Source: Algimonas arctica (GTDB lineage: Bacteria > Pseudomonadota > Alphaproteobacteria > Caulobacterales > Maricaulaceae). From it: DNA of 64,000 bases. The notes beneath the pieces were generated by a model, which saw only the letters and a list, made by a program, of their open reading frames with translations, did not search any database and was not told the DNA's origin. Within the stretch, counting starts at the first letter, position 1. The number at the start of each line of letters is the position of its first letter. Location: positions 1 to 64,000 of the forward strand of contig NZ_BMZH01000004.1 of the NCBI RefSeq assembly GCF_014652695.1. The letters are read 5' to 3'. Both the position numbers and the translations under genes were made by a program. Positions 24,272-32,899 of the stretch are shown piece after piece.

Positions 24272-26926
24272 ATGTCCCATTTGACCTACGCCTTCAAGCT
24301 TGCAACCTTGACGGCGGGCGCTCTCGTTTTGACTTTGGGTGTCACATCTGACGTATTCGCCAATGAAGGGCCTGGACGCGGTGTCGCCGGCAGCGCGACA
24401 GACGGCGTTGCGAAATTCCGGCAAATGGGAACTGAATTCCGTTCCCCAAACATCTACCGATCAGCCTCAGGCGCACCCGGTCCCGGCTATTGGCAACAAC
24501 GTGCGAATGTCGACATTGATGCCACGCTTGACGAAAGCCGACAGCACATCACGGCTGAGATGGACGTAGAATATGTCAATAACTCCCCTGACACGCTGAA
24601 CTATATCTGGCTCGCGCTCGACCAAAACCGTTTTAAAGATGGCAGCTTAGCGCGCGAAAGTGCGACTGCGTCCGCATCGGGCTCATCCCGTGGACAAGGC
24701 GGCGGCGGATCTGACAGCTATAGCTTTGGCCAGCTCCGTTACGAACATGCGATGGAAGACCGTAAATACGGGTTTGATTTCAGCCAAATCGCAGACATGT
24801 CAGGCGGTGAACTTTCTTATTTCATCAATGACTCTATGTTGCGAATTGACCTACCGACACCGCTCGCACCGGGTGCGACGTTCAACTTTCAAATCGATTG
24901 GGAGCATAATATCATCGACGAAGTCGCCGTTGGCGGACGCGGCGGGTTCGAATATTTCGAAGACGAAGACAATTACATTTTCGCGTTGGCACAGTGGTTC
25001 CCTCGCCTCGCAGCTTACACCGACTATACTGGTTGGCAGAACAAACAGTTCTTAGGGCGCGGCGAGTTTACGCTCGAATTTGGAGACTACACGGTCGATC
25101 TAACTGTTCCCGCAGATCACATTGTGTCCGCCACAGGCGTCTTACAAAACCCACGTCAGGTTCTCACCGCCGCGCAGCGCCGTCGTCTGGCAAATGCTGG
25201 CACTGATAAGCCCACCTATATCGTGACACCAGAAGAAGCAGCCAAGAATGAGAGCGCGAACGCCACGGGTACAAAAACGTGGAAATTCCAAGCCGAGAAT
25301 GTCCGCGACTTTGCGTGGTCCAGTTCGCCTAAGTATATTTGGGACGCGATGATTTTCGAACAGGATGATGCGGATCATCCTCAAGTCCTCGCGATGAGCT
25401 TCTTCCCTAAAGAAGCCGATCCAATTTGGTCACAATTCTCGACCCAAGCCGTCGTTCACACGATGGATGTCTATAACCGTTTTTCATTCAACTACCCCTA
25501 CCCGACCGCACAAAGCGTGAATGCGTGGGAACGTGGCGGGATGGAATATCCGATGATTACGTTTAACGGATACCGCCCCTACAAAGACAAAAAATCAGAA
25601 GAGATCGTCTATTCTCGCAATGTGAAATACGGTCTGGTGGGTGTGATCATCCATGAAGTCGGCCACATTTATTTCCCCATGACCGTCAACTCTGACGAGC
25701 GCAGGTGGACGTGGATGGATGAAGGCATCAATACATTCTTGGAATATATGGCGGAATATGAGTGGGAAGAAAATTTCCCAATCCGCCGCAATATGCAAAA
25801 CCCGTTGGATGAAATCACCCGCTACATGACCAGTTCCACTCAGGTGCCGATCATGACGCAATCTGATTCCGTGCTGCAATTTGGTCCAAATGCCTATGCC
25901 AAACCAGCGGCAGCCTTGATCGTGTTACGTGAAACCGTGATGGGACGTGAAGCCTTCGACTTTGCCTTCCGCGAATATGCAAACCGCTGGAAATTCAAAC
26001 GCCCGACACCGGAAGATTTCTTCCGTACCATGGAAGATGCATCCGCTGTTGACCTCGACTGGTTCTGGCGTGGATGGTTCTTCGGCACTGACTATGTCGA
26101 TATGGCGATCACCGATGTCCGCGAATATCAAATTGGCACGAATGATCCGGATATCGAAAAAGATATCGCTCGCGATGAAGATCTCACGCGATATCCAGAG
26201 AACATCGTTCAGCGACGTAACCGCGATGAAGGTCGCACAACGCGTGTCGATCGGTTCAAGGATCTGAATGATTTTTATAATAAAAATGACAGCTTCACCG
26301 TCACAAATGCCGACCGCAATACGTTCACATCTTTCCGAAACGGTTTGAAAGACTGGGAACGCAAAGCCTATGATCGCGCGATGGAAGATGGGAAATATCT
26401 CTATTTCGTCGATTTCGAAAACATTGGGGGTCTGATTTCACCGTTACCTCTGACGCTAAAATTCGCGGACGGTAGTAGCGAAGACCTGATGGTTCCGGCT
26501 GAGATTTGGCGCCGTGATAGCCAACATGTCAGCAAGCTCATTGTCCGTGACAAACGCATTGAGAGCATTCAACTCGATCCATCTCACCAGACAGCCGATG
26601 CGGATTATGGCAATAATGGCTATCCACAATCCATGGTGTCCGATCGCCTGACGCTCGCGAAGTCAAACTCGACGAATAGAAGCCTGATGGCCGATATGCT
26701 GCGCGAATTGAAGACTGAGGAGACAGATGAAGGCGCGCCGTCTGACGAGAGTTCGATTCCGCTGCAACGCTCCGAAGGGTCCGAAACAGACACGACGACC
26801 GAGGCTCCCGCCGAATCAACTCCTGCGGAAAATTCAGAAGAGACCGCACCAACAGACAATGATGATGAGGCCAAACGCACGAGCCTGCGCGAAACGCTTC
26901 GTAAGATGCTGGGCCGTGAAGACTGA
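24272..26926 (+). CDS. M1 family metallopeptidase
   Basis: An 884-residue secreted zinc peptidase. Signal peptide residues about 1-29 end in VFA. The zinc site is H461-E-V-G-H465 with third ligand E484 (MDEGINTFLE), the M1 spacing of 18 residues. A catalytic-domain Tyr region and the gluzincin substrate motif GGMEYP (exopeptidase GxMEN variant) are visible. The C-terminal 100 residues are Ser/Thr/Glu-rich and probably disordered. The ATG at 24272 is supported by GGAG 7 bases upstream. It overlaps a DUF6702 gene by 11 bases. It probably acts in the periplasm or at the outer surface on peptides. Confidence 0.9.
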   Translation: MSHLTYAFKLATLTAGALVLTLGVTSDVFANEGPGRGVAGSATDGVAKFRQMGTEFRSPNIYRSASGAPGPGYWQQRANVDIDATLDESRQHITAEMDVEYVNNSPDTLNYIWLALDQNRFKDGSLARESATASASGSSRGQGGGGSDSYSFGQLRYEHAMEDRKYGFDFSQIADMSGGELSYFINDSMLRIDLPTPLAPGATFNFQIDWEHNIIDEVAVGGRGGFEYFEDEDNYIFALAQWFPRLAAYTDYTGWQNKQFLGRGEFTLEFGDYTVDLTVPADHIVSATGVLQNPRQVLTAAQRRRLANAGTDKPTYIVTPEEAAKNESANATGTKTWKFQAENVRDFAWSSSPKYIWDAMIFEQDDADHPQVLAMSFFPKEADPIWSQFSTQAVVHTMDVYNRFSFNYPYPTAQSVNAWERGGMEYPMITFNGYRPYKDKKSEEIVYSRNVKYGLVGVIIHEVGHIYFPMTVNSDERRWTWMDEGINTFLEYMAEYEWEENFPIRRNMQNPLDEITRYMTSSTQVPIMTQSDSVLQFGPNAYAKPAAALIVLRETVMGREAFDFAFREYANRWKFKRPTPEDFFRTMEDASAVDLDWFWRGWFFGTDYVDMAITDVREYQIGTNDPDIEKDIARDEDLTRYPENIVQRRNRDEGRTTRVDRFKDLNDFYNKNDSFTVTNADRNTFTSFRNGLKDWERKAYDRAMEDGKYLYFVDFENIGGLISPLPLTLKFADGSSEDLMVPAEIWRRDSQHVSKLIVRDKRIESIQLDPSHQTADADYGNNGYPQSMVSDRLTLAKSNSTNRSLMADMLRELKTEETDEGAPSDESSIPLQRSEGSETDTTTEAPAESTPAENSEETAPTDNDDEAKRTSLRETLRKMLGRED

Positions 26927-27410
26927 TTTACCGACACGCCGGATCATCATTGGCGGGATCGCAGCCCTCACGGTTGCGACCCCGGCTGTGGCGCATCGTC
27001 TCGCGCGGACTGAAACAGACGTCCGGATCACCCCCGATGGTGCAATAAGCGTCATCCACGTGTACCATTTACAGGATGCGCAATCAGCCTTGTTCCAAGC
27101 AAAAATGATCGATCAACCCGACCTGAGTTCACTGCGAGCCCGGGCGAAGCTCGCGCTTTATACGCAAGAGTGGTTCACGATTGCCGCGAGTGGTGTCCCC
27201 GCCACACTCGAAATCATTGGCGCCGAAATTGAAGGGGATAGTGTTTACATCTATCAGGATGGCCACATTGGCGATGGGTCGCTCTCAATTGATGCGCGTA
27301 TGCTGCGCGATTTGATCAAAAATCAGAGTAATAGTGTCAACATAGTTCGCGATAACGAAACAATCACGCTCGAATTCTCCGGGGATGATGGTCCGAAACA
27401 GGTTGCGTGA
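26916..27410 (+). CDS. DUF6702-type secreted protein
   Basis: A 164-residue protein with a predicted signal peptide (IIIGGIAALTVATPAVAHR). The mature part begins RLARTETDV and has alternating beta-like segments (ISVIHVYHLQDAQ, then DGDSVYIYQ-like EGDSVYIYQDG), fitting DUF6702, a family repeatedly found beside M1-type peptidases. Function unknown. The GTG at 26916 lies inside the end of the M1 gene (11-base overlap); no better start is available before the signal peptide. The genetic coupling suggests joint export and action with the peptidase. Confidence 0.7.
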   Translation: MKTDLPTRRIIIGGIAALTVATPAVAHRLARTETDVRITPDGAISVIHVYHLQDAQSALFQAKMIDQPDLSSLRARAKLALYTQEWFTIAASGVPATLEIIGAEIEGDSVYIYQDGHIGDGSLSIDARMLRDLIKNQSNSVNIVRDNETITLEFSGDDGPKQVA

Positions 27411-27437
27411 TTCACATCCCCTGCCTAGTCCGGTGTT

Positions 27438-28082
27438 ATGCTTACTATACACCACCTCAACAATTCTCGATCTCAACGCATCCTCTGGCTCTTAGAAGAG
27501 CTCGGAATAGAGTATGATATTCACGCCTACGCGCGCGATGCGGAAACTAGTCGGGCGCCGGCTGAATTGAAAGCCGTACACCCGCTCGGCAAAAGCCCCG
27601 TCATTGAACATGATGGCTTGATTGTCGCTGAAACGGGCGCAATCATCGTTTATCTCCTCAATGTGTTTGGTACCGATGCTGAGGGCAATCGACGTTTCCG
27701 CCCTGAACTGGGCACGCAAGAATATGTCGATTACGTCCACTTCCTTCATTTCGCAGAAGGATCAGCCATGCTGCCGTTATTGCTCGCTCTCTATACGGGT
27801 TTTCTTGGCGACGCCGCACAACCGATCCAGCCCATGATCACCGACGAAATCAAAAAGGTCTTGGATTACTGCGAGTATTCACTCGTGCGTAATAAATGGT
27901 TCGCGGGCGATGAATTGACAGGCGCGGATTTCAACATGATCTTCCCGTTAGAGGCTGCGCGGGCGCGCGGACGCTTGAAGGGCTACGAAGCCTGCAACGA
28001 ATTTGTTGATCGCGTTTGGAAACGTCCCGCCTATCTCCGCGCGTTAGAGCGCGGCGGGAATTACGATTACGGGCCAAAGTAA
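27438..28082 (+). CDS. glutathione S-transferase family protein
   Basis: A 214-residue GST. The N-terminal thioredoxin-fold domain has HHLNNSRSQRILWLLEELG, VHPLGKSPV (cis-Pro) and the ETGAI glutathione-binding motif (Ser/Thr after Glu); the C-terminal helical domain has LTGADFNM, the N-capping motif. Members conjugate or reduce electrophiles with glutathione. Substrate unknown. It is followed 16 bases later by a VOC-family gene, another small-molecule enzyme. Confidence 0.9.
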   Translation: MLTIHHLNNSRSQRILWLLEELGIEYDIHAYARDAETSRAPAELKAVHPLGKSPVIEHDGLIVAETGAIIVYLLNVFGTDAEGNRRFRPELGTQEYVDYVHFLHFAEGSAMLPLLLALYTGFLGDAAQPIQPMITDEIKKVLDYCEYSLVRNKWFAGDELTGADFNMIFPLEAARARGRLKGYEACNEFVDRVWKRPAYLRALERGGNYDYGPK

Positions 28083-28098
28083 TTTACGGACAAGAATC

Positions 28099-28512
28099 AT
28101 GAGTATCCCATTCCACCTTGCCGCCCCTATTCGGGACAAAGAAGAAACACGGACCTTCTATACATCTATGCTCGGCTGCTCTGTCGGCCGTGAAGCCGAT
28201 CATTGGATCGACTTTGACTTCTTCGGCCATCAGGTCAGTTTTCATGTTTGCACTGAGGCGGAAAACCTCGCGACGAATGAGGTTGATGGAAAATCTGTTC
28301 CCGTCCGTCATTTCGGTGCGGTTCTGCCGTGGTCCAATTGGCACATGCTTCGGGACCGACTGGTGGCTTCAGGCACAGAATTCGTGATCGATCCCTATAT
28401 TCGGTTCAAAGGCGAGACCGGAGAACAAGCGACGATGTTTTTCTATGACCCCAGCGGAAATGCGCTGGAATTCAAGAGCTTCAAAGATCCAAGTCAGCTT
28501 TACGCCGCTTAG
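28099..28512 (+). CDS. VOC superfamily (glyoxalase/dioxygenase-like) protein
   Basis: A 137-residue protein with two beta-alpha-beta-beta-beta modules: FHLAAPIRDKEETRTFYTSMLGC and the later GEQATMFFYDPSGNALEFKS (final Glu as metal ligand). An early metal-ligand His is in PFHLA. The substrate class cannot be told from sequence. It is likely co-transcribed with the upstream GST. Its stop codon overlaps the convergent neighbour's stop by three bases (TTAG). Confidence 0.85.
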   Translation: MSIPFHLAAPIRDKEETRTFYTSMLGCSVGREADHWIDFDFFGHQVSFHVCTEAENLATNEVDGKSVPVRHFGAVLPWSNWHMLRDRLVASGTEFVIDPYIRFKGETGEQATMFFYDPSGNALEFKSFKDPSQLYAA

Positions 28513-29246
28513 AAGTTTTTCCCAATGAAAAGACGAATTTGATCGTCACGCGCACTGTTGGTCACACCGTGCAATGTCCCAATCATAACGGGGACATCCT
28601 TGGTGAGATTGAACTCAATAAAGGGCCCGGCAACCGTTGAACTACGTTTCAGAAAGAGAAGCTCGCTCGAATCGCCAAAGTTGCTAAAACCATGAACGCC
28701 CAGCCGAACGCCATTCTCTAACTTACGGCTGACCTGTGCTGCCCCACCAAAAGCAATGTCGTCCGACGTCTTGTCCGAAAATTGAATCGTTCCTGACAAC
28801 GCACCTCGCGCACGCCATCCATCGTTAAAAGTCATCTGATGAGCCCAATTCAGACCAATCGTATCAGAACGATTATTCGCGCGTGTCCGAAGATCGAGAC
28901 GCAAACCCGTTTGATAGGGCTGCGATTTCGGAGTGATTTGCCAAGTTACTTCTAGCTTCGCATAATCAAAATCAAAATCTGAACTCGCTGTTCGCAGGGT
29001 TTGAATCGACCCACGAATATTGAAGCGGTCATTGATCGCCTGACGATATAACACACGCTGAGCGATTGCCGCTTCGCCCGTCGAGTCATCGTCGACATCG
29101 ACAGCGATTCGATATTGCAGAAACTTCTCACCCTCTTTGACCGTGGCCCCAGGGACACCGCTGGCTATTTGAGCGTAAACAGGGGCGGCTAAGCCAGACA
29201 GAGCCGTGATAGTTGTGAATGCCAAGATGAAAGATGAGAGACGCAT
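28509..29246 (-). CDS. hypothetical secreted protein, probable outer-membrane beta-barrel
   Basis: A 245-residue protein with a clear signal peptide (FILAFTTITALSGLAAPVYAQ). The mature sequence is rich in alternating polar/hydrophobic 8-12-residue strands with Gly, Arg and Asn turns (for example FLQYRIAVDVDDDS, YAKLEVTWQITPKS, TGLRLDLRTRANNRS) and ends in phenylalanine (IGKNF), the usual BamA-recognised C-terminal residue. I recognise no named family. The ATG at 29246 gives the correct signal peptide; longer frames do not. Confidence 0.65.
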   Translation of the reverse strand: MRLSSFILAFTTITALSGLAAPVYAQIASGVPGATVKEGEKFLQYRIAVDVDDDSTGEAAIAQRVLYRQAINDRFNIRGSIQTLRTASSDFDFDYAKLEVTWQITPKSQPYQTGLRLDLRTRANNRSDTIGLNWAHQMTFNDGWRARGALSGTIQFSDKTSDDIAFGGAAQVSRKLENGVRLGVHGFSNFGDSSELLFLKRSSTVAGPFIEFNLTKDVPVMIGTLHGVTNSARDDQIRLFIGKNF

Positions 29247-29586
29247 TGTTTTAGCCCTATGGGGGCCGTCACCCCAATGCCGGAGCATTGTGATCGTGCT
29301 CCACGCAACTTGAGTATGTCGAATTTGCTACAAATATGTGTCATCCTATATGACTGGAGTCAATATTCCTGACTGTAACCTCACACTTAAATCACGGGGA
29401 ATGTCTCCCTTCGTTGGAACAGAGAAATGAGAGAGGAAGTTCATTTAGACCCGCCAGAAACGGCCCGATCATAAGTCTCGACCAAGGTTTGAGAGACCAA
29501 AAACAAGCTTTGTCTATCTGGGCCTTTTGAACACCACGACTACGGGCGTCACACCCACCGGATCAAAATCGTTGGAAAAGCCCGCC
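29247..29586. other. 340-bp intergenic region
   Basis: No gene, RNA or clear hairpin seen. It lies between the downstream end of pirin and the start of the barrel-like protein, both on the minus strand, so it should hold the promoter of the latter. I could not pick out convincing -35/-10 boxes. Confidence 0.5.
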
Positions 29587-30477
29587 TTAAAAAACCAATT
29601 TCTCAGGCAAAGGAATGAACTCGTCCACATCGTCAAAAACGACTGGGAATTCACCCATTCGCCAATCGTCTGCGGCTTGTGTGATCCGCTCCGGCCGGGA
29701 TGAGACGAAGTTCCACTTCATATGCCGTTCGCCAAGTGGCGCGCCGCCCACGACCACGAACCGCGTACGACCTCGAGCCGTCACAAGATGGGGGCCATGA
29801 TTCAAAATCGAGAACACAAAACGGTCTGATTTATGCCCCTCAATGTCTGCTTGGCCTTCAACAACATATATTGCGCATTCTGGCGCCTCAGGAAGCGTCA
29901 CAGTCGCACCGTCCGGTATTTCAACCTCGTAGTAGAGAGTCTCTGAGAACACCTCGACTGGCGAGGTCAGGCCAAACGCCCGCCCCATCATCACACGGAC
30001 TTTGGCGCCTGTTTCCAGCGTCATCTCTGGAATCGTGCCAGCAGGATGATGATGAAAGCTTGGCTCTCTTTCTTCTTCGGTGTCGGGCAAGGCGTGCCAT
30101 AACTGTAAGCCGTGCAGCCGAAATCCGGTCTCGCGTAATTCATCGCGCGTACGTTCGCTGTGAGCGATGCCCTTGCCCGCAACCATCAAATTAATGGCGC
30201 CGGGAAGAATTGGCGCGGAATTCCCCAAACTATCGCGATGCCAAATTTCACCTTCGAATAGATAGGTGACGGTCGCGATCCCGATATGGGGGTGCGGACG
30301 CACATTCATGCCGTCGCCCGAGGAAAATTCAACAGGACCGAAATGATCAAAGAAAACCCATGGCCCAACAGACCGATGTGCGGGAAACGGTAAAGCCCGT
30401 CGAACCGTAAAGCCGCCGAGATCTTTAACCTTCGTGTTCAACGAAGCCTTGATTGGGAGAGCGTGGGGCGTCAACAT
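29587..30477 (-). CDS. pirin family protein
   Basis: A 296-residue bicupin. The N-terminal cupin carries the metal site of pirins: RPHPHIGIATVTYLFEGE (two His) with later H in EIWHRDS and Glu in TRDELRE context, plus the conserved VGPWVFFDHFGP segment and GKGIAHSER. Bacterial pirins bind iron and can show quercetinase activity; regulatory roles are reported in some. The ATG at 30477 is preferred to a TTG at 30486. It is divergent from a GST gene with only 27 bases between starts. Confidence 0.9.
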   Translation of the reverse strand: MLTPHALPIKASLNTKVKDLGGFTVRRALPFPAHRSVGPWVFFDHFGPVEFSSGDGMNVRPHPHIGIATVTYLFEGEIWHRDSLGNSAPILPGAINLMVAGKGIAHSERTRDELRETGFRLHGLQLWHALPDTEEEREPSFHHHPAGTIPEMTLETGAKVRVMMGRAFGLTSPVEVFSETLYYEVEIPDGATVTLPEAPECAIYVVEGQADIEGHKSDRFVFSILNHGPHLVTARGRTRFVVVGGAPLGERHMKWNFVSSRPERITQAADDWRMGEFPVVFDDVDEFIPLPEKLVF

Positions 30478-30504
30478 AGCGGTCAATTTAAGGAAAATCC
30501 GCCA

Positions 30505-31137
30505 ATGCTCAAGCTTTACGATTGCTCAACAGCCCCATCCCCACGCCGCGCCCGCATGTTTTTGGCCGAAAAAGGGATAGAGTGGGAGACAATTGAAGTT
30601 GATCTGCGTGTCGGCGCACAAATGTCGCCAGATTTTCTTGCGGTCAATGCGCGCGCCACCGTCCCGGCCCTTGTCACGGATGAGGGCGACGTGATTGGCG
30701 AAAATATTGGCATCGCCGCCTATGTTGAAGCTTTGCACCCAAACCCGCCCTTGCTGGGGACGACACCTTTAGAAAAAGCCCGCGTCCTCGAATGGGACTT
30801 TCGTTGTACAATGGACGGACTTGCCGCAATCGCTGAAGTTCTTCGGAATAGCTCACCGCACATGAAGGGCCGCGCCCTGCCCGGTCCTCGCAATCTGGAC
30901 CAGATACCCGCGTTACCAGAACGCGGACTAAAACGCTTGGCCTGGTTTTTCGAAGACATAGAAGCCCATCTCGCGACATCTGAGTTCATTGCCGGCGATC
31001 ATTACTCCATGGCCGACATTACAATGACCGTCGTTTTTGACTTTTCGAAGTGGATAAAAGCCCAACCCGGCCCGGATCACACTGCCCTACACGCCTATAT
31101 GGCGAGCATGCGCGCACGACCGTCATACAATCTTTGA
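30505..31137 (+). CDS. glutathione S-transferase family protein
   Basis: A 210-residue GST. The N-terminal domain has LYDCSTAPSPRRARMFLAEKG, ARATVPAL (cis-Pro) and a GENIGIAAYVE glutathione-binding segment; the C-terminal domain has YSMADITMTV. It is different from the GST at 27.4 kb. The ATG at 30505 has AAGGA 10 bases upstream and is where homology to GSTs begins. It is divergent from pirin and upstream of a coq4 gene. Confidence 0.9.
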   Translation: MLKLYDCSTAPSPRRARMFLAEKGIEWETIEVDLRVGAQMSPDFLAVNARATVPALVTDEGDVIGENIGIAAYVEALHPNPPLLGTTPLEKARVLEWDFRCTMDGLAAIAEVLRNSSPHMKGRALPGPRNLDQIPALPERGLKRLAWFFEDIEAHLATSEFIAGDHYSMADITMTVVFDFSKWIKAQPGPDHTALHAYMASMRARPSYNL

Positions 31138-31175
31138 GGGTTGAGAAGGGATTTCATGCGTATATAGATGATATT

Positions 31176-31985
31176 ATGACCCATGCTATAACGCCCGATG
31201 CCATTGAAATCCCGCGGATGCGACGCCGTTGGATTAAAGCCATGCAACATTTTCGCAAATTGATCGCGGATAAGGAAGACACAACACATGTCTTTCACAT
31301 CACCAATGCGCTCAATGGAAATGATCTCTATAAGCAGTTCAACCGCTTCATCTCGCACCCAGAAGGTCGCAAGCGGTTTGAAGAACGCACGTACCTGCCA
31401 CCCATTCTTGATGACCGCAAAACATTGCGCGCCATGCCCAAGGGCTCACTGGCGGAGGCTTATTGCAATTTCATGGATCGTGAAGGTTTAACGGCTCAGG
31501 GCTTGGTTGATGAATTTGACCGTTTTGCCAAAGATATAGACGACACGCGGTCGCCCGAATTCCAATGGTATAACAACCGATCTCGCGACACGCATGATAT
31601 GTTACATGTACTGACGGGTTATGGCCGGGATGCACTGGGTGAGACCTCCGTGCTCTCATACACTTATCAACAAACGTCCGGGCTTGGCATTCAATTCATC
31701 GCCTATCTGGGCGCTCTCGAAGTTAAACGCTGGGCTCCAAAAGGGTCGCCGACAGTTGGCGCGATTCGCGAAGCCGCACGGCGCGGTAAAGCCGCCAAAA
31801 ACATCATGCTTTATGATCTACAGGATTTGCTTCCGCGGCCCCTCGAAGAGGTCCGGGCCATGCTCAATGTTACGCCGATGGAAGTGTACCCAAAAGTTCA
31901 CAAGATGATGCGGGATGCCGGACTTGATCCTTACGCCGCAGTGGGCGGACCAATGGTCGACTCAGGTCAGAAGCTCGCCGCATAA
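31176..31985 (+). CDS. Coq4 family ubiquinone biosynthesis protein
   Basis: A 269-residue protein with the Coq4 metal motif HDxxH-x11-E (THDMLHVLTGYGRDALGE). The surrounding SPEFQWYNNRSRD and C-terminal helices also fit the family. In eukaryotes Coq4 belongs to the CoQ synthesis complex and acts on the benzoquinone ring; bacterial homologues are assumed to be related. The start is uncertain: ATG 31176 lacks a clear ribosome binding site, and a TTG at 31134 would overlap the GST stop (TTGA). The surrounding genes are not other ubi genes. Confidence 0.8.
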   Translation: MTHAITPDAIEIPRMRRRWIKAMQHFRKLIADKEDTTHVFHITNALNGNDLYKQFNRFISHPEGRKRFEERTYLPPILDDRKTLRAMPKGSLAEAYCNFMDREGLTAQGLVDEFDRFAKDIDDTRSPEFQWYNNRSRDTHDMLHVLTGYGRDALGETSVLSYTYQQTSGLGIQFIAYLGALEVKRWAPKGSPTVGAIREAARRGKAAKNIMLYDLQDLLPRPLEEVRAMLNVTPMEVYPKVHKMMRDAGLDPYAAVGGPMVDSGQKLAA

Positions 31986-32453
31986 TTAGGTTAAACGCGC
32001 GATCACGTTCCTCGCGTTTGGCCATGTTTGCAAAAGCATATTGGGATCGGCTAACTCGAATCCCGAAAACTCGAAGCCTGGACTGACTGTACATCCAACC
32101 AAGCAATAGCTGTTACGTTCGACCAGCTCGGCACCAAACCACACGCCCGCAGCGACGACGATCTGCGGGTTATCGGGGCTCAGCACATCAATACACGCTG
32201 TCCCGTCCGGTAATAGCGAGTGGATGGCGAGCGCAGCGCCCTCATGGAAATGCCAGATCTCATCTGCATCAATCTTATGCAACCGCGAGACGTCATCCCC
32301 GTTGAGCAAGTAAAGAATGGCTGTTCCGGCTGATCGTGGACCAACCGCCGTCTCAACTTGAATATCTGAGCGAAACGTCTCCCGATAGAAACCGCCTTCG
32401 GGATGCGGCAACAAACCATGTTTTTCAATCAGGGTTATCGCTGCGTCGACCAT
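31986..32453 (-). CDS. DUF985 cupin family protein
   Basis: A 155-residue single-domain cupin. It begins AAITLIEKHGLLPHPEGGFY, typical of the family, followed by AILYLLNGDDVSRLHKIDADEIWHFHEG (His/Glu-rich metal-like site), and ends in a GFEFSGFELAD segment. Function of the family is not established. The ATG at 32453 is selected because GGAG lies 6 bases before it. It is convergent with coq4, with the stops practically touching, and lies downstream of the rpsU terminator. Confidence 0.85.
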   Translation of the reverse strand: MVDAAITLIEKHGLLPHPEGGFYRETFRSDIQVETAVGPRSAGTAILYLLNGDDVSRLHKIDADEIWHFHEGAALAIHSLLPDGTACIDVLSPDNPQIVVAAGVWFGAELVERNSYCLVGCTVSPGFEFSGFELADPNMLLQTWPNARNVIARLT

Positions 32454-32465
32454 CCGATTCTCCAA

Positions 32466-32491
32466 AGAAAAAGCCGCCCAAAGGGACGGCT
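32466..32491 (-). terminator. intrinsic terminator of rpsU
   Basis: On the minus strand AGCCGTCCC, loop TTT, GGGCGGCT (one bulged T) forms a stem followed by TTTTTC. It is located 27 bases after the rpsU stop and just before the cupin gene, so it ends the S21 transcript. Confidence 0.8.
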
Positions 32492-32517
32492 GTTTCAGTA
32501 ACAAATATCGAAGCGGC

Positions 32518-32751
32518 CTAGTAGCGCTTCTTCTTCTTGCTCGGGATCAGACCTTCGATCTGTGCCCGTTTACGCGCAAGTTTACGGGCGCGACGAACGG
32601 CTTCAGCCTGTTCGCGAACACGCTTCTCAGATGGCTTTTCGTAATGCTTACGCGCCTTCATTTCGCGCAGGATGCCTTCATTCTGCAGCTTTTTCTTTAG
32701 CGCGCGAAGGGCCTGATCAACATTATTTTGGCGGACGTAAATTTCGACCAT
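32518..32751 (-). CDS. rpsU: 30S ribosomal protein S21 (bS21)
   Basis: A 77-residue basic protein matching bS21: [20 protein letters not shown], then a [18 protein letters not shown] core and a Lys/Arg-rich C-terminal helix ending KKKKRY. It belongs to the small subunit platform near the anti-Shine-Dalgarno region and helps start translation. The ATG at 32751 matches the family start; an in-frame TTG 12 bases upstream is ignored. It is preceded by a terminator-like hairpin in its own leader (32784-32810) and followed by a proper terminator. Confidence 0.95.
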   Translation of the reverse strand: MVEIYVRQNNVDQALRALKKKLQNEGILREMKARKHYEKPSEKRVREQAEAVRRARKLARKRAQIEGLIPSKKKKRY

Positions 32752-32783
32752 GTGTCGGTTCAACTCTCATTTTATAAAATAGC

Positions 32784-32810
32784 AAAAGGCCTCGGGTTGC
32801 CCGCGAGGCC
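32784..32810 (-). terminator. terminator-like hairpin in the rpsU leader (possible attenuator)
   Basis: On the minus strand GGCCTCG pairs with CGAGGCC (32804-32810 with 32788-32794), with further pairing inside the loop, followed by TTTTGCTATTTT. It lies about 33 bases upstream of rpsU on the same strand, and no minus-strand gene precedes it before the divergent hydrolase. So it either attenuates rpsU or ends a short RNA started in the 90 bases beyond. Inference only. Confidence 0.5.
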
Positions 32811-32899
32811 ATCGTTCCAGCTGGACTTAGTGGCGATTCATACGTTTCGCAAGATATTTTTACGGTTGGCAGACGGTCTAAAAATGTCATTGTCCGCGA

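Noticed and set aside
32826-32860. Short minus-strand end reading KYLAKRMNRH before the rpsU leader hairpin
   Set aside because: In-frame stops lie immediately upstream, so no coding gene fits; kept only as a possible RNA region.
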